A stretch of 64,000 nucleotides of DNA. It comes from Isoetes taiwanensis. Its lineage: Eukaryota > Streptophyta > Lycopodiopsida > Isoetales > Isoetaceae. Shown here one piece after another: positions 35,114-44,300 of the stretch. The notes under the pieces are model-generated. The model searched no databases and had not been told where the DNA came from. It saw only the letters and a program-made list of their open reading frames with translations. Made by a program: the position numbers and the translations under genes. Location of the stretch: NCBI GenBank assembly GCA_021234155.1, contig JAJEKV010000106.1, positions 303,050 through 367,049 on the forward strand, read 5' to 3'. How positions within the stretch are numbered: the stretch's first letter is position 1; every line of letters starts with the position of its first letter.

Positions 35114-36724
35114 GGGCTGAGTTCAGAAGGGCCAATTCGTGGGTACCATACCGACTTGAGTAGGATTCGTGGTGCCATACCGGAAGAAAGCTAACGGGCA
35201 TTTATAAAAAGGTTTGTACAAACAAAGCCGCTTGCGTTCCTCATTCTTCTATATGTGGGATTGAGAGGTAAAGCGGGCCGAAAGCAAAAGAGCTTGCAAA
35301 CCCCTCAACCTCGTGATTCGGGCGTGCTTCACTTCTAGTGTGATTCTCGATGCCGATTTATTTGTAGTGCACTACCGCAATAATATTAAACCAAAGAAAG
35401 CAAACCAAGACCAGAAATTGTCGACTGCAGAGAAATTCTACAAAGAATAGATGCCACAAGCAAGTGGAATCGCATGTGGTGGTACCACAAGCATTTGATA
35501 GGAGGCATAGATCCAAATTTATGGCTTACCAAGGTAAAACAGTAAAATTTGATTTTCCTCGGCCGCTTTAGAAATAAGAGAAGGCTTTAGAACGTAGCAT
35601 TTTCGCCGCTTTTCTACTCATGGCATGTCTTTGCAATACGATGGCTATGTCCTCCGCTTCCAGGTTCCAAAGCCAGATCAGATCCAATCATAAAGCGCCC
35701 AGAATGAGTCCCCGTGATTTCCCAAAATCTTTGAAGAACGTGGGATTTGAAGTGTGGATGCATAAAAAGCATAGAGTTCTAAGCAGATCGGGCGTAAATC
35801 GGAGCAAAAATCAAAGCAACATCGAGCGTAAAACTTAAGCAGATCTTACCTTGAGCTCGGTCGGCCATGGCGGTAGCCTGCTATTATGGCGGCAAACCGC
35901 TAACCAAATATGGCAGCGCCGCATCTTACCCGAGAATATGTAGATGGATCTCACATGCGTGTTCATTTCCTTCGCTCCAGCTTCTTTGAATAGCCGGAAA
36001 TGGTTCCTTCTTTTGCTCAATCTGGCCGATTCTTTCCTTCCACCGATTTTCAAGGAACCCTTCGATTCTCAGAGCGGACTCTCCATAGCCGCGGAATGAA
36101 GCACCGGTTTAATCGACGGTTTGAGAGGTATAAAACGCGGGGAGGAAAGAAAAAGAACAGAGGTATAAAAGGAAGGAGGTATAAAAGGAAAAGAAACTGG
36201 GATAATAAAGGCAGAGAAAGAGATTGATTATGCAAATGTGGTGCTTGGGCTCTCTAGCTAAATCCAAAGCACGAATCATGGTGGTGGCTTATTTGCAACA
36301 GTTGAAGCTTTTGGTTGTGGGTCCAACTCCCGTGGAAGCTATGGCTATGGAGCTTCTTAGGAAAAACAAAGAGTTCCACGGGTACAAAGGATCTTCGCCT
36401 CAAAGGTATGTACCAAATTTTAAAATTCAACCATGGGCGGGAAAAAAAAAAGGGTATTAGAAAAAAGGGGTAAAATAATACGTTAAAAAATTTCAAATTT
36501 TTGGGTGGCCCCACTTTAATGTGGTGGTCACATTTTCATTTTTTTTTGCCCCTCCCTTTCCATTTCCTTGACATTTTTAGAGGTGCTCTCCTCTTTTTGG
36601 AGGCCCCCCTCCTCCGTGATAGGGAAACGATATGGGGGTAATAAAATAATATTTCACACGCTAAACATTATGTTGCCATGGTGCATGTTTTCTAGGCATA
36701 TATTCTTATTCTAAGGGAAAAATT
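35114..36724. other. No recognised gene, interior of the TIR element
   Basis: The ORFs at 35,620-35,838, 36,000-36,227 and 36,224-36,460 show only basic or low-complexity composition. They may be decayed captured sequence. Confidence 0.3.
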
Positions 36725-36912
36725 TAACACATTAAATGTGTGCTAATTAGCACACATTAAATGTGTGCTAATATTAATGTGTGCTAAAACTAATGTGTGC
36801 TAATACTAATGTGTACTAATGTATAAAAATGCTAATGTGTGCTAATACTAATTGTGGTAGTATAAAGTACTAATTATGTGCTAATTGTGTTAGTATAAAG
36901 TACTAATGTGTG
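36725..36912 (+). repeat. AATGTGTGCTAAT minisatellite with palindrome
   Basis: Repeated TAATGTGTGCTAA units of 13-16 bp. A perfect 24-bp palindrome at 36,735-36,758 has half-site AATGTGTGCTAA. Confidence 0.8.
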
Positions 36913-37008
36913 ATAGAATAATAAACTATGGTGGAAAATTAGATGGATAGATAGATAAAATGATGCTCTAAAAATAATCTCCGCCCCCGGAATTGCCTTT
37001 GTTCATTG

Positions 37009-37335
37009 AAGCCGCTTTTCGACTCGCGAGTCGAGAAAGGCCTTCTCGACCCCTAAAACCTGTGGTTTTTAAGTCCGCTTTTTCAACTCGTGAGTCGAGA
37101 AAGGCCTTCGACCCTAAAAATGCTGCTTTTGAGTCGCCTTTCTCCACTCGCGAAGTCGAGAAAGGTTTGAACCGCCTTTTCATTCGAATCGAGTCGAGAA
37201 AGGCCTTTCACCCCAAAAACCGCGTTTTGAACCGCTTTTCGACTCTCGCGAGTCGAAAGGCCTTTCACCCCTAAAACTGCGCTTTTGAAGTCGCCTTCTT
37301 CGACTTTCGCGAAGTCGAGAAAGGCTCTCGTGCCT
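37009..37335 (+). repeat. Palindrome-bearing tandem repeat, about 60-bp period
   Basis: Five to six units, each containing a palindrome of TCGACTCGCGAGTCGA type, then 'gaaaggcctt', 'cacccctaaaac' and 'gcttttgaa'. Variants carry small insertions such as CGCGAAGTCGA. Confidence 0.85.
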
Positions 37336-38038
37336 ATATTTTCCTAAAATGGCCCTAAGAACTATGTTTTATTTTTATTTTTTGCCCTCGTAGCATCACT
37401 TGACTAACTTTATTTTGTCTTTGGCCCTTATCTCACCGCAGATAGTACATGCTTGGGAGCAATGAAAAGACCAGTTCATTGAAGAAAGATGCCGAAGAGG
37501 GTGGTGACATCGTTTGACATACAAGCACGTGGCCTATGAAGGAACTCCTCATATAAATTTCTATCGCCCGAAGTTGTCCGTGACTTGGACAGAGCTCCAC
37601 GCTACCGCTTGCACTAGGTGGTTCATGTTTGAAGAGGGTGTAATCATTGTGATAATACGCCACTATGGTCGCTTCACCCAATCAGAATATATATTGTAAT
37701 AAGCCCATTTATAAATATAAGGTATCTCAAAACTAGTATTTTTTGGTGATTAAGTAAACAATTTGCTTAATTTTTGTTGAGATTTGTGATCTCTTGTCTA
37801 CCACCTAAGAAAATAGAGCCAAAATGTCTTGGAGAAGGAATTCACCCTCACGCGAAAAACTCTTATTTTGAATGACAAATAAGCCTCAAAACAGGGACTC
37901 GACTCGCTATCCAAGAAAACTGGGAGAAAGCTTGGATGCACAAAGAATGCATAAAAATTCAAATTAAGGACAGCTGGCCTCGGGTGCTCCTTTTTGTGTA
38001 AAATAACAGGGTTCCGAAAAAAAGTGGGAATGGAATGA
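37336..38038. other. No recognised gene, right part of the TIR element
   Basis: The short ORF at 37,514-37,699 (+) is unrecognised. The sequence is unstructured up to the right inverted repeat. Confidence 0.3.
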
Positions 38039-38063
38039 GTCCCACTTTAATTAAATACGACTT
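38039..38063 (-). repeat. Right terminal inverted repeat
   Basis: Perfect reverse complement of 34,561-34,585, followed by GTAG at 38,064-38,067. Confidence 0.85.
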
Positions 38064-38741
38064 GTAGGTTCCAACATGCCACCTAGGCTCCAACATGCCA
38101 CCTATGCTCCAACATGCCACGTGGGCTCCAACATGCCACCTAGCATGCCACCTAGGCTCCAACATGCCACCTATGCTCCAACATGCCACGTGGGCTCCAA
38201 CATGCCACGTGGGCTCCAACATGCCACGTGGGCTCCAACATGCCACGTGGGCTCCAACATGCCATGTGAGCTCCAACATGCTAAGTTGGCTCCAACGTGC
38301 CACCTAGGCTCAAGCACGCCAAGGTGGCTCAAATATGCCACCTAGGCTCCAACATGCCACCAAGGCTTCAACATGCCACGAGGGCTCCAACATGCCAACT
38401 AGGCTCCAACATGCCTCGCGGAGCTCTAGCATGCCACCTAGGCTCCAACGCGCACCTACACTCCAACATGCCACGGGCTCCCAACATGCCACCTAGGCTC
38501 CAACATGAGCTCCAACATGCCACATAGGCTCCAACATGCCAAGTTGGCTCCAACGCGCCACCTAGGCTCAAGCATGCCAACGTGGCTCAAATATGCCACC
38601 ATCAGCCCAACATGCCATGTAGGCCGCAACATGCCACCCGGCTCCAACATGCCACGTGAGCTCTAACATGACACCTAGGCTCCAACATGCCACCTACGCC
38701 CAACATGCCACCAAGGCTTCAACATGCCAATGAGGCTCCAA
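38064..38741 (+). repeat. 19-bp minisatellite, block 4 (plus orientation)
   Basis: About 35 units of CCAACATGCCACCTAGGCT and the CACGTGGGCT variant. It is the continuation of block 3 across the TIR element. Confidence 0.9.
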
Positions 38742-39010
38742 CGCATGAATGACCAAGGCAAGATATGAATGACATGGACATGGACTTGATGACGTTAGGA
38801 TATTGTTAGGATTTTTGCGTGGTCCTATGACATTAATGCTTAGGGATTTGTTGCAGCGGTCCCGCACCGGCCAAGGAATACAAATCAAATTTTGATGGTT
38901 TTGTTATGCAAAAATAGGCGCTAAGTAATTGAAGTAGTTGAAGTAACTTGTCTTGCATGGAATACTAGTATAAGGACATGTGATCGCATGTGCATCACAT
39001 GTAGCAAATC

Positions 39011-39470
39011 AAGTACTCGGCCCCTACCACTATAAAGACCCGTGATATGGAAGGATAGGACATGTAGAGAATCAAGTATTCTTTTCCTACTTCTATAAAG
39101 ACATGTGACAATAGAAGTATTACACATGTCGTAATTCATGTATTCTTCCTACAATGCCTTAGCAAATAAAGTACTGGTCCTACTACTATAAAGACATGTG
39201 ACATGGAAGCATACGACATGTAGAGAATCAAGTATTCTTTCCTATTTCTATAAAGACATGTGACAATAGAAGTATTACACATGTCAGAATTCATGTATTC
39301 TTTCCTACAATGCCTTAGCAAATAAAGTACTGGTCCTACTACTATAAAGACATGTGAATGGAAGTATAGGACATGTAGAGAATCAAATATTCTTTCCTAC
39401 ATCTATAAAGACATGTGACAATAGAATTATTAGACATGTAAAAATTCAAGTATTCTTTTCCTACAATGGA
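39011..39470 (+). repeat. 157-bp tandem repeat of dimeric structure
   Basis: Units start AAGTACT at 39,011, 39,169 and 39,325 (periods 158 and 156). Each is made of two related halves of about 78 bp containing CTATAAAGACATGTGA and 'aat(c/t)aagtattctttcct'. A degenerate half unit precedes it near 38,955. Confidence 0.85.
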
Positions 39471-39655
39471 TTGTATTATAAAATGACATGTCACAATAGA
39501 AGAAACTACAAAAACAACAAAGGGATGTTTTAGTCCAATAAAAAAAGAACACCATTATCTAACAAAACCATACCTCCACAAATCCACATGTAGGATTCTT
39601 TGAAAAAGGACATGTAGACCTACCAAAACTGATGTTTTCAACAAAGGGACCAAAA

Positions 39656-39902
39656 CCGGGTGAGTGTGGCCCCGCCTCCTCCGAGGATTCCGACGAAGAC
39701 CATAACCCCAACACCGAGGGGCAAGCTCTTCCAAACCCCCAATCGCTGGAGCAGTGTGGTAACCGAAAGCAGGTAGCTCGAGGAGGAGCAACCGACAAAG
39801 TGCGTAAGCCCCCTCCTTATCCAAAGTGGGACAGAAGAAGCAACCCCGCCTGCCCGAGAGTCCTATGTCACGACCCCTCAGAAAGATCTACGAGTTTAAA
39901 AG
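39656..39902 (+). other. Upstream coding-like part of the histone-fold ORF
   Basis: GC-rich coding-like sequence resumes here. In one frame (39,632 onward) it reads PASSEDSDEDHNPNTEGQAL and later KVRKPPPYPKWDRRS. In the frame of the histone-fold ORF it reads RESYVTTPQKDLRV, with stops near 39,774 and 39,895. At least one frame change is needed to connect it to the downstream ORF. It is probably the middle of accessory ORF 1. Confidence 0.45.
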
Positions 39903-40361
39903 ATGCAGGAGCACGAGGCATACATGAAGGAGTGGGAGGCTTACAACTCCTACTACCAGGAGAATAGAGTCAGAACCATCGAGGGTGGCCATCCGATGAA
40001 GGGCCAGACCTTAAGGCCGCCACCACCAAAGCCCAAGGCCCATAAGAGACCAGCTAAGAAGAAGCCCAGCAGGAAAGAGACCGAAAGAAGAGCATTGAGA
40101 GAGATCTGACACTTTCAGCGCAGCTACGGCCTCCTAATTCCCCGTGCTCCCTTTGCCCGTCTAGTCAGAGAAGTGATGCAGGACTTTAAGACTGACATGA
40201 GGGTCACGGATGAGATGCTGCTGGCACTACAGGAAGCGGCGGAGCAGAAAATAGTGCAACATTTTGAGGACTCGACGGCTTGCACGGTTCATGCGAAGCG
40301 AGTAACACTTATGAGGCAAGATATGCATCTTGCTAGTCGCATCAAGGGAGAACGACCTTGA
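39903..40361 (+). CDS. Histone H3-fold ORF of the retrotransposon
   Basis: The ORF starts [14 protein letters not shown], continues with a Pro/Lys-rich tail ([20 protein letters not shown]) and from 40,095 matches histone H3: ALREI, one TGA stop (40,107-40,109), HFQRS, then [43 protein letters not shown] and [10 protein letters not shown], ending at 40,361. By eye, about 50 of the last 89 residues equal canonical H3 with no gaps, covering the alpha-N, alpha-1, alpha-2 and alpha-3 helices. Loop 1 has canonical length, so it is not a typical CENH3. The usual ARTKQTARKS tail is absent. The TGA replaces an Arg position and could be a CGA transition or a read error. Histone H3 pairs with H4 in nucleosomes; here it lies in a chromodomain retrotransposon. 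Confidence 0.8.
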
Positions 40362-40504
40362 ACATTTTGTAAATAGTCAAAAATTTTGTAATAATAATAA
40401 ATTTTGAGTACTTTATGTGTCTGAACTTGTTTAATTAGGACAAGTTAGCAAGTAGTAGTTTTTGTTTTAGTAAAATAGGACAATTGCAGACCGAAAAGTG
40501 TGAT

Positions 40505-40570
40505 GTCTCACAGGTCGCGCCTGTCAAGAAACTAAAGTTTAGTTTTTGGACGAGGCGCTAGCTGTGAGAC
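40505..40570 (+). repeat. Hairpin element copy 3
   Basis: GTCTCACAGGTCGCGCCTGTC and CGAGGCGCTAGCTGTGAGAC form the outer stem. AAGAAACTAAA and TTTAGTTTTT form the inner stem. Confidence 0.8.
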
Positions 40571-40703
40571 CTTGCCCAAACTTACCCAAAACAGCTCCAA
40601 ATTGACCAAATAAGGGGTCAATTCTGCCTAATTTGATGAGTCTGTCATTCTTACACCCTTATTTTACCCAAATCGGACATGTTTTGATCAAAATGGAAGT
40701 GAT

Positions 40704-40770
40704 GTCTCACACGTCGCGCCTGGTCAAGAAACTAAAGTGTAGCTTTTGAACGAGGCGCTACCTGTGAGAC
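40704..40770 (+). repeat. Hairpin element copy 4
   Basis: GTCTCACACGTCGCGCCTGG pairs with CGAGGCGCTACCTGTGAGAC. The loop region is nearly identical to copy 3. Confidence 0.8.
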
Positions 40771-40958
40771 CTCCTACCCTTTTCTTCACCATAACTTGTC
40801 CAGATGATCTTCAACCTGTTGTGTTAGCATCTTTAGGTAAACCATGCTCAGAACCTTAAGTTAGTCTTCCAATTCCCATTTTGACCTCAATATAGGCTAG
40901 AATTGCCCAACCCCAAGAATTTTCCAAGTCACCCAAAAATTAGGGTTTTCCCCTTTTC

Positions 40959-40966
40959 TATAAATA
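40959..40966 (+). promoter_or_regulatory. TATA box of module 2
   Basis: CTATAAATAAG lies 122 bases before the ATG at 41,081. Confidence 0.6.
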
Positions 40967-41080
40967 AGTCCCTCATTTCATACGTAGCACCCTACGAGTT
41001 TGCTCCTGCCCCCTAAGCCGATTTCTCAGCTCCCTGAGGCGCTCTTGTATCCGTTTGCTAGTCTCTTCCTCGTTAAACTC

Positions 41081-42607
41081 ATGGCAACCTCTGATTTCAG
41101 GCGATGGTACAGCGCCAGCGCTCATGCTGCCGAGGCTGACATCGATGAGATTTTCCGGGTCTTCCGGAAAGAAATAGATGTTCAAGCAACCTTGCACGCA
41201 ACCCCAGCATATAGCAGAGTCCTGTCTGAATTTCAAGCTAGGGTAGAGCCATCATTAGTGCAGCTTCCACCTTGCATAGGCTACTTTGTTCCTAGGCAAT
41301 CCCTTCAAGCAGCCTTAGGCGATGTTCCAAACATTGCCAAGTATCTCACAAACAAGGCCCAGCGCATGCCCGAGCCAATGGTCCTGACTGTCAACAGGAC
41401 CAAGTACTTCTCTTTCAACGCTGCCTTAGCAATCTTTCTCACCCACCGTGCCGAAAACCCCATGGGAGAAACCTCCATTCCCCCCATGGACGTGGACCCA
41501 TTAGCCACAGCAGCAGCACAACAGCTCCTTTCGCAGTACGAACAGGAGCAAGAAGGAAAAGAAGAAGACGAGGAGTCAGAGGAAGAGGATGAGGACTACG
41601 TCGAGCTCGACCCAGCGGAAGAGCAGCGGCTAGCAGAACAAGAGTTGCAAGACTTCGAAAGAAGTCGGCAAACTCTGAGGATCGCACCACCCCTTGGGCT
41701 AGGCATCACAAGCTTAGCCCCCATCATCGCCGATGGCGAAGAGTACTTGCTTTTGAGCGACATCCAGAACCTCCCGGAGTGTAGGGAAAGGGAGTATCGA
41801 CCTGACGAGTTGATGCACCAACTCCGGAGAACAGACCTGGACGACTTCATTGTCCGAGGAACTTCCGACTTCCCACTCCAAGTAAGGGAAGCCGACACTT
41901 ATACGGGAGAGTCCACCTCCGACATTTAAGCCTACGGCAACATCAGGCAGATTATGGAGGCGCGGGAACTACCGACGGAGGAAGAGTTCCTTGCTCTACA
42001 GGAACAGATGGGAATCCGCCACGCGACCTCGAACATCTTAACGGCAAGTTCTTCGACAACGCCTCCCCGGGCGCGAAGAGGCGAGTTCGACCTAAGGAGC
42101 GCTTCAGCAACAGTCAGAGACTACAGGGAGCTCACCACGGTGGAGGTCGATGACTATGCCGGCAGACACAGAGCTGGAGGCCGAGGAAGCGAGGACCCCT
42201 CACACAACGACCGGTCATTGCGGTATTACCTTCCCCTGCTGATGGATGGAAGAAAAGCGGTAATTCACCGCAAATTCACCCCCAGGGGCGAGGAAGGAGT
42301 ATCGATGCTGATTGCGCTCTCAGGCTTTGGCCGACATGCTCGGCTAGCTCCCAACACCGAGTATGCCATCCTGGTGAAGAGAGCGGTAGCACTCGATGTT
42401 TTTGACTTCGCCATACCTTACATACGGCAGGGAAGACTGGCAGTAACCGCAGCCTATACCTCCGAGCGCAGGGTAGAAGAATTGGCAAGAGCTTTGCAGG
42501 GTGGATCCTCAGTTAATGTCCTTAGGAACTTGGGTCATTCAGTGGGAACAGCCCAAGTGAAGGAGTTCCTAGAAGATAATCCATCCTACCGGCGTTATCA
42601 AGAATAG
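41081..42607 (+). CDS. Accessory ORF 2, unknown protein of about 508 codons
   Basis: The ATG at 41,081 (MATSDFRRWYSASAHAAEAD) is the first after the TATA box and leader. The frame is open to 42,607 except for one TAA at 41,927-41,929. The N-terminal part (residues 1-145) is mixed helical. A strongly acidic segment (QEGKEEDEESEEEDEDYVEL) lies around residues 165-190. A globular C-terminal part contains LRYYLPLLMDGRKAVIHRKF and SVNVLRNLGHSVGTAQVKEF. I recognise no Gag, Pol, protease or envelope motif. It lies between the histone-fold ORF and gag, all in the same direction. The long open frame in an otherwise broken element suggests real coding constraint or a recent insertion. Confidence 0.65.
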
Positions 42608-42890
42608 TTAGGAATCTTGATCACGGAAGTCTTTTGTATTAACATATTATTTATTATGAATATAACTTCTTTTGCACCTTAAATGTTTTGTTGATGTATT
42701 TTTGTTCCGCAACTATACCAACAACACATATAATGCAAGAGAACAAATAAAGCTAACCGTACAGCCATGACCAACTGTGTATGCAGATAGAGAACAATGA
42801 ACGGTCGAGTAAAACAGGAGGCCCAACAGAGATGAAGAGACTCCTGACAGGCAACCCCTTCAAAGGAACCTCTTCGAAGGATATGGTCCC
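42608..42890 (+). other. Spacer before gag
   Basis: About 280 bases, AT-rich at the start ('attatttattatgaatataac') and then purine-rich. It may serve as 3' end of accessory ORF 2 and leader for gag. Confidence 0.4.
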
Positions 42891-44010
42891 ATGACCCTAG
42901 AAGAGGAGATGTCGCAGATGCGAACAGAGCTGGACCAGATAAAGGCCCTACTAGCAGCCCAAGCATCATCCGGGCCACAAACGACACCCCGAAAGTCAGG
43001 GAAAGACAAGAGAAGGAGTAAGAGAAGGAGGTCCCCTAGCACAGAGACCTCCGACTCAAGCTCGACCTCGGATTCTGAGTCCGATAGGTGCCGGACCGTA
43101 GAGACGGCAGACAGAAGGACACTAAGGCCCTGGAGTACCAGAAGAAAGTGGACTCAAGATCGGCAATGTATGGAAAGCTCGAACTTCGAAAGGTTCTCGG
43201 GCGAGAACAGATCCGGCTTAGAGGCAGAGGCATGGCTCGACGAAATGAGCGAGTATGGCAATGCCTACGGCATGAAGGATAAGGACAAAGGCAGGGTGGC
43301 AACAGCCAACCTGAAAGGGGCCGCACGGATATGGTGGAAGGGCTATGCCAAGGCCCATGGTTTGAGCAGATATGCATGCCGATTTAAGAAGTTCTCAAAA
43401 GCTTTCAAACACCACTATGTTCCTCGAGAACACAAGTCAAATATGATGCAGCAGTTCTACAGATTGCAACAAGGTTACAAGACGGTGCGCGTATACAATC
43501 AAGAATTCATGAGGCTAAGATCAGATGTGCCTAAGCCGAAGCGAAACACGCAAAATGGAAAGCTACATAGAAGGACCGAACGAGGGAAATGAAGCTCGTG
43601 AAGGGCAATAGACCCTAAAACAATATCCAAGCGTAATCCAAGGCAATTAGTTTGCAAGGAACCGGGCCCCAGAACAGCACACAAAGGCAGCCTTACTATC
43701 AGGATAGAGGCAAAGCAACAGGGAGCTACAGTCCTAGGGCAGCCATCCCAAGTCCAGCAAAGTGCCCATACAATAGCAACCAGGGGAAACAGCAGGAAAG
43801 AAAGCAGGTGTCCTTCAAGGACAAACAGGAAGGTTCCAACTACTCCAAAGCAGTACGGTCCTTCCAACTACTCCAAAACAATACGGTCCTTCTTACAGGC
43901 GATGCCCAAGGAGAAAAGGCAGGAATGCATAGAGAAGCACCGCTTTAGATGTTTCCAGCCGGGCCACCGAACGCTTAACCGCCCATTTGTTATGAGCTCT
44001 CTGGCTTAGC
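42891..44010 (+). pseudogene. Gag of the chromovirus
   Basis: The ORF starts MTLEEEMSQMRTELDQIKAL, a helical stretch, followed by a basic KDKRRSKRRRSP (possible nuclear signal) and a Ser/Asp-rich segment. The capsid domain follows with FERFSGEN, AEAWLDEM, KGAARIWWKGYAKAHGLS, FKHHYVP and MMQQFYRLQQGYKTVRVYNQ, the usual order of the plant retrotransposon Gag domain. A frame change near 43,540 leads to the Gln/Lys-rich nucleocapsid part. A degraded zinc knuckle (FRCFQPGHRT) lies near 43,945. Gag packages element RNA into particles. Confidence 0.85.
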
Positions 44011-44089
44011 GGAGTTGGGCGGATGGGACACTCACGATGAGGACGGCGGGCAAAGGCAGCACGCGATTACATTCGTGGTGAGTGCCACA

Positions 44090-44300
44090 TCTTCGCCGCT
44101 ATAGATACGTGCAATGTGCAGAGACCCAAAGATAAGGTAATCTCCACAAGAGGGAAGGCAAAGGCCAAGTCTTTCATAGTCTTGATAGACTCCGAAGTAG
44201 CCATAACTTCGCGATCCCCGAGGGATGGTTGAAATGTTGAAACCTAAACCCCTAAAGTCCAAACCAAGACCCGTGAATCTTGGCAAGCGTGAAAGCAAAG
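44090..44300 (+). pseudogene. Aspartic protease region of the chromovirus
   Basis: The only clear motif is SFIVLIDSEVAITS near 44,175. It resembles the (I/L)IDSGA(T/S)H active-site region of gypsy proteases, with Glu where Gly is expected. That change could be a real loss or a read error, since neighbouring frames are broken. Confidence 0.55.

Larger units (their letters stand above)
34561..38063. mobile_element. 3.5-kb TIR element inserted in the minisatellite
   Basis: Perfect 25-bp terminal inverted repeats start AAGTCGTATTTAATTAAAGT on each strand (34,561-34,585 and 38,039-38,063). GTAG occurs immediately outside both ends. Removing the element and one GTAG rejoins the 19-bp minisatellite in register, which is strong evidence for insertion with a 4-bp target duplication. 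No transposase is visible, so it is non-autonomous. The interior holds a polypurine block, AT-rich simple repeats and two minisatellites. I cannot assign a superfamily. Confidence 0.75.
25801..39655. mobile_element. Probable nested insertion of about 13.9 kb
   Basis: The segment begins TTTTGGTCC at 25,801 and ends GGACCAAAA at 39,655, a 9-bp inverted match. Coding-like, GC-rich sequence stops and restarts at exactly these points. The interior is of a different kind: T-rich ends, minisatellites, 0.8-kb repeats and a TIR element. I cannot assign a superfamily, since no transposase is visible and the target duplication is unclear (CCAAA occurs on both sides). It could also be several successive insertions. 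Confidence 0.45.
40503..41080 (+). promoter_or_regulatory. Promoter-like module 2, upstream of accessory ORF 2
   Basis: It has the same parts and order as module 1: hairpins at 40,505-40,570 and 40,704-40,770, then a 'gacctcaatataggctagaattgcccaa' spacer, a TATA box at 40,959-40,966 and a leader with GCTCCTGCCCCCTAAGCCGAT. The hairpin spacing is 199 bases, against about 191 in module 1. The first hairpin could also serve 3'-end formation of the preceding ORF, which stops 144 bases earlier. Confidence 0.65.

Noticed and set aside
38076-38650. Repeat proteins (TWHVGAHVACW type) on both strands
   Set aside because: Also translations of the 19-bp minisatellite.
28998-38741. CRISPR-like array
   Set aside because: Units are directly adjacent without unique spacers, and the context is eukaryotic.
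25801-39655. Helitron or CACTA assignment of the nested segment
   Set aside because: There is no CTRR end with hairpin, no CACTA terminus and no transposase or helicase ORF.
40095-40361. Centromeric histone CENH3
   Set aside because: Loop 1 has the canonical H3 length and the alpha-2 region follows ordinary H3 without insertion. CENH3 usually has a longer loop 1. A divergent H3 variant is the safer call.
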